A DNA stretch of 34,863 bases from Xenophilus azovorans DSM 13620 (GTDB lineage: Bacteria; Pseudomonadota; Gammaproteobacteria; Burkholderiales; Burkholderiaceae_C): contig NZ_JQKD01000048.1 in the NCBI RefSeq assembly GCF_000745855.1, positions 1 through 34,863 on the forward strand, written 5' to 3'. The translations under genes and the position numbers were made by a program. Positions 32,408-34,863 of the stretch are shown here, piece after piece; position 1 is the first letter of the stretch; each line of letters begins with the position of its first letter. A model generated the notes under the pieces. The model saw only the letters and a list, made by a program, of their open reading frames with translations. It was not told the origin of the DNA and searched no databases.

Positions 32408-33368
32408 AGCCGGAGTCCTTCACGACCGGCGCCCACTGCTGAAGCTCGGCCGCCTGCAGCCGCGTGAAATCCCGCGAGCCGAGATAGGCGGTCTGAAGCA
32501 CCATCTTGTTCAGCCTGTCCTTCACCTCCTGGCTGGCGAGGGCGCTCGCGATCGCCTGGTCCAGCCGGGCCACGACGGGGCCGGGCGTTCCCGCGGGCAG
32601 GAAGGCGCCGAACCAGCCTTCCACGGGGTTCATCCCGATGCCCTGTTCCGCCAGCGTGGGGATGTCGGGCGCCAGGACGTAGCGCTTGTCGCTGAAGACG
32701 CCGAGCACGCGGATCTTGCCTGCACGGTGGTGCTCGATCTGGTCGACGAGCGTGTCGATGGCCGCGGGCAGGTGGCCGCCGATCAGGTCGGTGACAAGCG
32801 GCGCGCCTCCCTTGAAGGCGACGTGGGTCCATTCCAGCCCCGTCGCCTTGCCGAATACCAGGCCCGCGAAGTGGGCCATGCCGCCGGCGCCCGATGTGCC
32901 GTAGCTGGCGTCCTTGTTGTTCTTCATGGCGGACACCAGTTCGGGCGCCGTCCTGACGCTGCTGGTGGCCGGCACCGCGAGTGCCATCGGATAGCTGGCC
33001 AGCCGGGCGAGGGGGATGAAGTCCTCCATCACCTTGTAGTCGATCTGGTGGGCGTAGACGAGCGACTGGATGGTGGTCAGCGCATTCGGCGCGATGAGGA
33101 CCACGCTGCCGTCGGCGGGCGAGCGCTTGAGCAGGGACGCCGAGATGCGGCCGCCGGCGCCCGGCTTGTTGTCCACGACCACGGTGGTCTTCAACTGGTC
33201 CTGCAAGGGCTGCTGGATCAGCCTGGCCAGGATGTCGACGCTGCCGCCCGGCGGGTAGGGGACCACGAGCTTGACCAGCGGTGGCAGGGACTGGGCCTGC
33301 GCCGTGCCGGACAGGCCCAGCAGGGACATGCTGCAGGCGATCAGAAGACGTCGGGTGAAGGAGGCCAT
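32394..33368 (-). CDS. Bug/TctC-family periplasmic solute receptor 5
   Basis: A 324-aa receptor with a Sec signal peptide (about residues 1-25, RRLLIACSMSLLGLSGTAQA). The mature start is VKLVVPYPPGGSVDILARL and the ligand loop is VVVDNKPGAGGRISA. The ATG at 33368 gives a normal signal; the frame extends upstream to 33539 but those residues do not resemble a signal. The 3' end overlaps the LysR gene by 14 bases. It is divergent from a sixth Bug gene. The ligand is unknown. Confidence 0.9.
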   Translation of the reverse strand: MASFTRRLLIACSMSLLGLSGTAQAQSLPPLVKLVVPYPPGGSVDILARLIQQPLQDQLKTTVVVDNKPGAGGRISASLLKRSPADGSVVLIAPNALTTIQSLVYAHQIDYKVMEDFIPLARLASYPMALAVPATSSVRTAPELVSAMKNNKDASYGTSGAGGMAHFAGLVFGKATGLEWTHVAFKGGAPLVTDLIGGHLPAAIDTLVDQIEHHRAGKIRVLGVFSDKRYVLAPDIPTLAEQGIGMNPVEGWFGAFLPAGTPGPVVARLDQAIASALASQEVKDRLNKMVLQTAYLGSRDFTRLQAAELQQWAPVVKDSGFKPD

Positions 33369-33432
33369 GTGCGGTTGCCGTGAGTTGGTTGTATGTCCGC
33401 GATGCTGTCGGCAAGCGGCGCGAACGCCTAGC

Positions 33433-33466
33433 CGGAATTCCGAATCGCGATTTCCTTTGGAAATCG
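33433..33466. promoter_or_regulatory. Two palindromes between divergent Bug genes
   Basis: CGGAATTCCG (33433-33442) and CGATTTCC-TTT-GGAAATCG (33448-33466) are perfect inverted repeats in the 213-base gap between the two divergent receptor genes. They are probable regulator sites controlling one or both. The second has the same GATTTC/GAAATC half-sites as the dyad at 5889-5908. Confidence 0.5.
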
Positions 33467-33581
33467 GGCTCGGGGCCGCAAGGGTTGCCCAAAATTTATT
33501 GAAGCGTTCATGAATCGAATTCGTTTGCCTCGTCGCCATGCCTGGCGTTCAATGCGCCCACTTTTCAACGGAGACCGAGGT

Positions 33582-34562
33582 TTGAACATCCAAGCAACCG
33601 CGCGCCGCTTCCTGTGCGGCGTGGCCATCGCCGCCGCCATCGCGCCTGCTGTCGCGCAGGACTACCCCAGCAAGCCGATCGTGATCGTGGTCCCGTTCAC
33701 GACAGGCGGGGTGCTCGACACGCTGGCCCGCACCATCGGCCAGGAGCTGACGCCCGCTCTCGGCCAGTCCGTCGTGATCGACAACCGCACCGGCGCCAGC
33801 GGCAACATCGGCACCGCCGCCTATGCCCGCGCGCCTGCCGACGGCTACACCATCGGCATGGGGACGATCGCCACCCACGGCATCAATCCCAGCCTGTACG
33901 GCGACCGCCTTCCCTACGACCCGATCAAGGATTTCAAGCCGCTGGCGATGGTCGCCACGCAGCGCAACGTGGTGCTGGTGAATCCCGCCCTGCCGATCGG
34001 CAACGTCCAGCAACTGATTGCCCATGCCAAGGCCCATCCGGGCCGTGTCGCCTACGGATCGGCCGGCAACGGAAGCTCCCAGCACATGGCGGGCCAGATG
34101 CTCATGAGGCAGACGGGCATCAAGCTCACGCACGTGCCGTACCGCGGCAGCGGACCGGCCCTGATGGACCTGATCGCCGGCAACATCGACCTCATGTTCG
34201 TCGACATGCCGGCGGCCATGCCCCACATCCAGTCGGGCAAGGTGCGCCCCATCGGCGTCACCTCGCTCGATCGCTCCAGCGCATTGCCGGACGTGCCGAC
34301 CGTGGCGGAGCAGGGCGTGCCGGGCTTCGAGGTCACCGCCTGGTTCGGCGTGCTCGCTCCCGCGCAGACGCCGCAGCCGATCGTCGACCGCCTGAGCAGC
34401 GAGATCCTCAAGGTCATGGCCAGGCCCGCCGTGATCCAGAAGATGAAGAGCCTGGGCGCCGACCCGGTCGCCGTGCCGCCGGCGCAGTTCGGCCAGCACA
34501 TCGCGCGCGAGATCGACCGGTGGACGGCGGTGGTGAACGAGCTCAACGTGAAACTGGACTGA
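33582..34562 (+). CDS. Bug/TctC-family periplasmic solute receptor 6
   Basis: A 326-aa receptor. From the TTG at 33582 it reads MNIQATARRFLCGVAIAAAI, a clean Sec signal with GGAG eight bases upstream. The mature protein opens DYPSKPIVIVVPFTTGGVLD and has the loop VVIDNRTGASGNIG. An ATG at 33510 in the same frame would add 24 residues of charged sequence before the signal and has no ribosome binding site, so I prefer the TTG. It ends 16 bases before the IS110-type gene. No enzyme gene is attached to it; the downstream IS may have separated it from partners. Confidence 0.85.
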   Translation: MNIQATARRFLCGVAIAAAIAPAVAQDYPSKPIVIVVPFTTGGVLDTLARTIGQELTPALGQSVVIDNRTGASGNIGTAAYARAPADGYTIGMGTIATHGINPSLYGDRLPYDPIKDFKPLAMVATQRNVVLVNPALPIGNVQQLIAHAKAHPGRVAYGSAGNGSSQHMAGQMLMRQTGIKLTHVPYRGSGPALMDLIAGNIDLMFVDMPAAMPHIQSGKVRPIGVTSLDRSSALPDVPTVAEQGVPGFEVTAWFGVLAPAQTPQPIVDRLSSEILKVMARPAVIQKMKSLGADPVAVPPAQFGQHIAREIDRWTAVVNELNVKLD

Positions 34563-34578
34563 GCAACCGTCTTGCTCG

Positions 34579-34863
<285 letters not shown>

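Overview
The window is about 35 kb of GC-rich DNA whose gene content points to a beta-proteobacterium of the Burkholderiales, most likely Alcaligenaceae (Bordetella/Achromobacter type) or a relative. The main indicator is six separate genes for Bug/TctC-type periplasmic solute receptors, a family greatly expanded in that group, together with many LysR regulators. The window is cut by insertion sequences at both ends: the end of an IS3-family element at 1-314, and the C-terminal part of an IS110-family transposase from 34579 to the right edge. It reads as accessory, catabolic DNA.

Layout. 315-917: a gene-poor junction with a possible tRNA 3'-end remnant and a strong intrinsic terminator. 1038-4361: cupin, CDGSH iron-sulfur protein, LysR regulator, flavin reductase and Bug receptor, all on +. 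4419-7906: a MocR-type regulator (-) that lacks the PLP lysine, divergent from a 2-oxoglutarate dioxygenase and a Bug receptor. 7942-11415: a Bug receptor and PHP-type metallohydrolase operon (-), divergent from a LysR gene. 11435-14806: a LysR gene divergent from a Bug receptor, a PnbB-like hydroxylaminobenzoate lyase and a PnbA-like nitroreductase, a probable 4-nitrobenzoate-to-protocatechuate module. A bacteriohemerythrin gene (14819-15286, -) follows.

15304-27902 is the most notable block. One long minus-strand gene set runs from a Rieske oxygenase through a glutamine-synthetase-like ligase, a [2Fe-2S] ferredoxin, a ferredoxin reductase, a complete branched-chain-amino-acid-type ABC importer and a class I glutamine amidotransferase-like protein to a lipoprotein amidohydrolase. 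A GntR/FCD regulator is transcribed divergently, and the intergenic region carries repeated TGCATGC palindromes. A GS-like ligase, an amidotransferase-like protein and an oxygenase are also the core of the aniline (tdn/atd) pathway, where the amine is gamma-glutamylated before oxidation. Here the oxygenase is of the phthalate/demethylase type without a small subunit, and a dedicated importer is present. I infer an amine or arylamine catabolic system of unknown substrate.

27924-34562: an MFS transporter and its LysR neighbour, a HisC-like aminotransferase divergent from another LysR gene, and two divergent Bug receptors. No TctA/TctB membrane partner is seen for any of the six receptors. The window holds no ring-cleavage genes, so the products of the predicted pathways must be processed elsewhere. 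Function calls rest on motif recognition alone; no searches were run.
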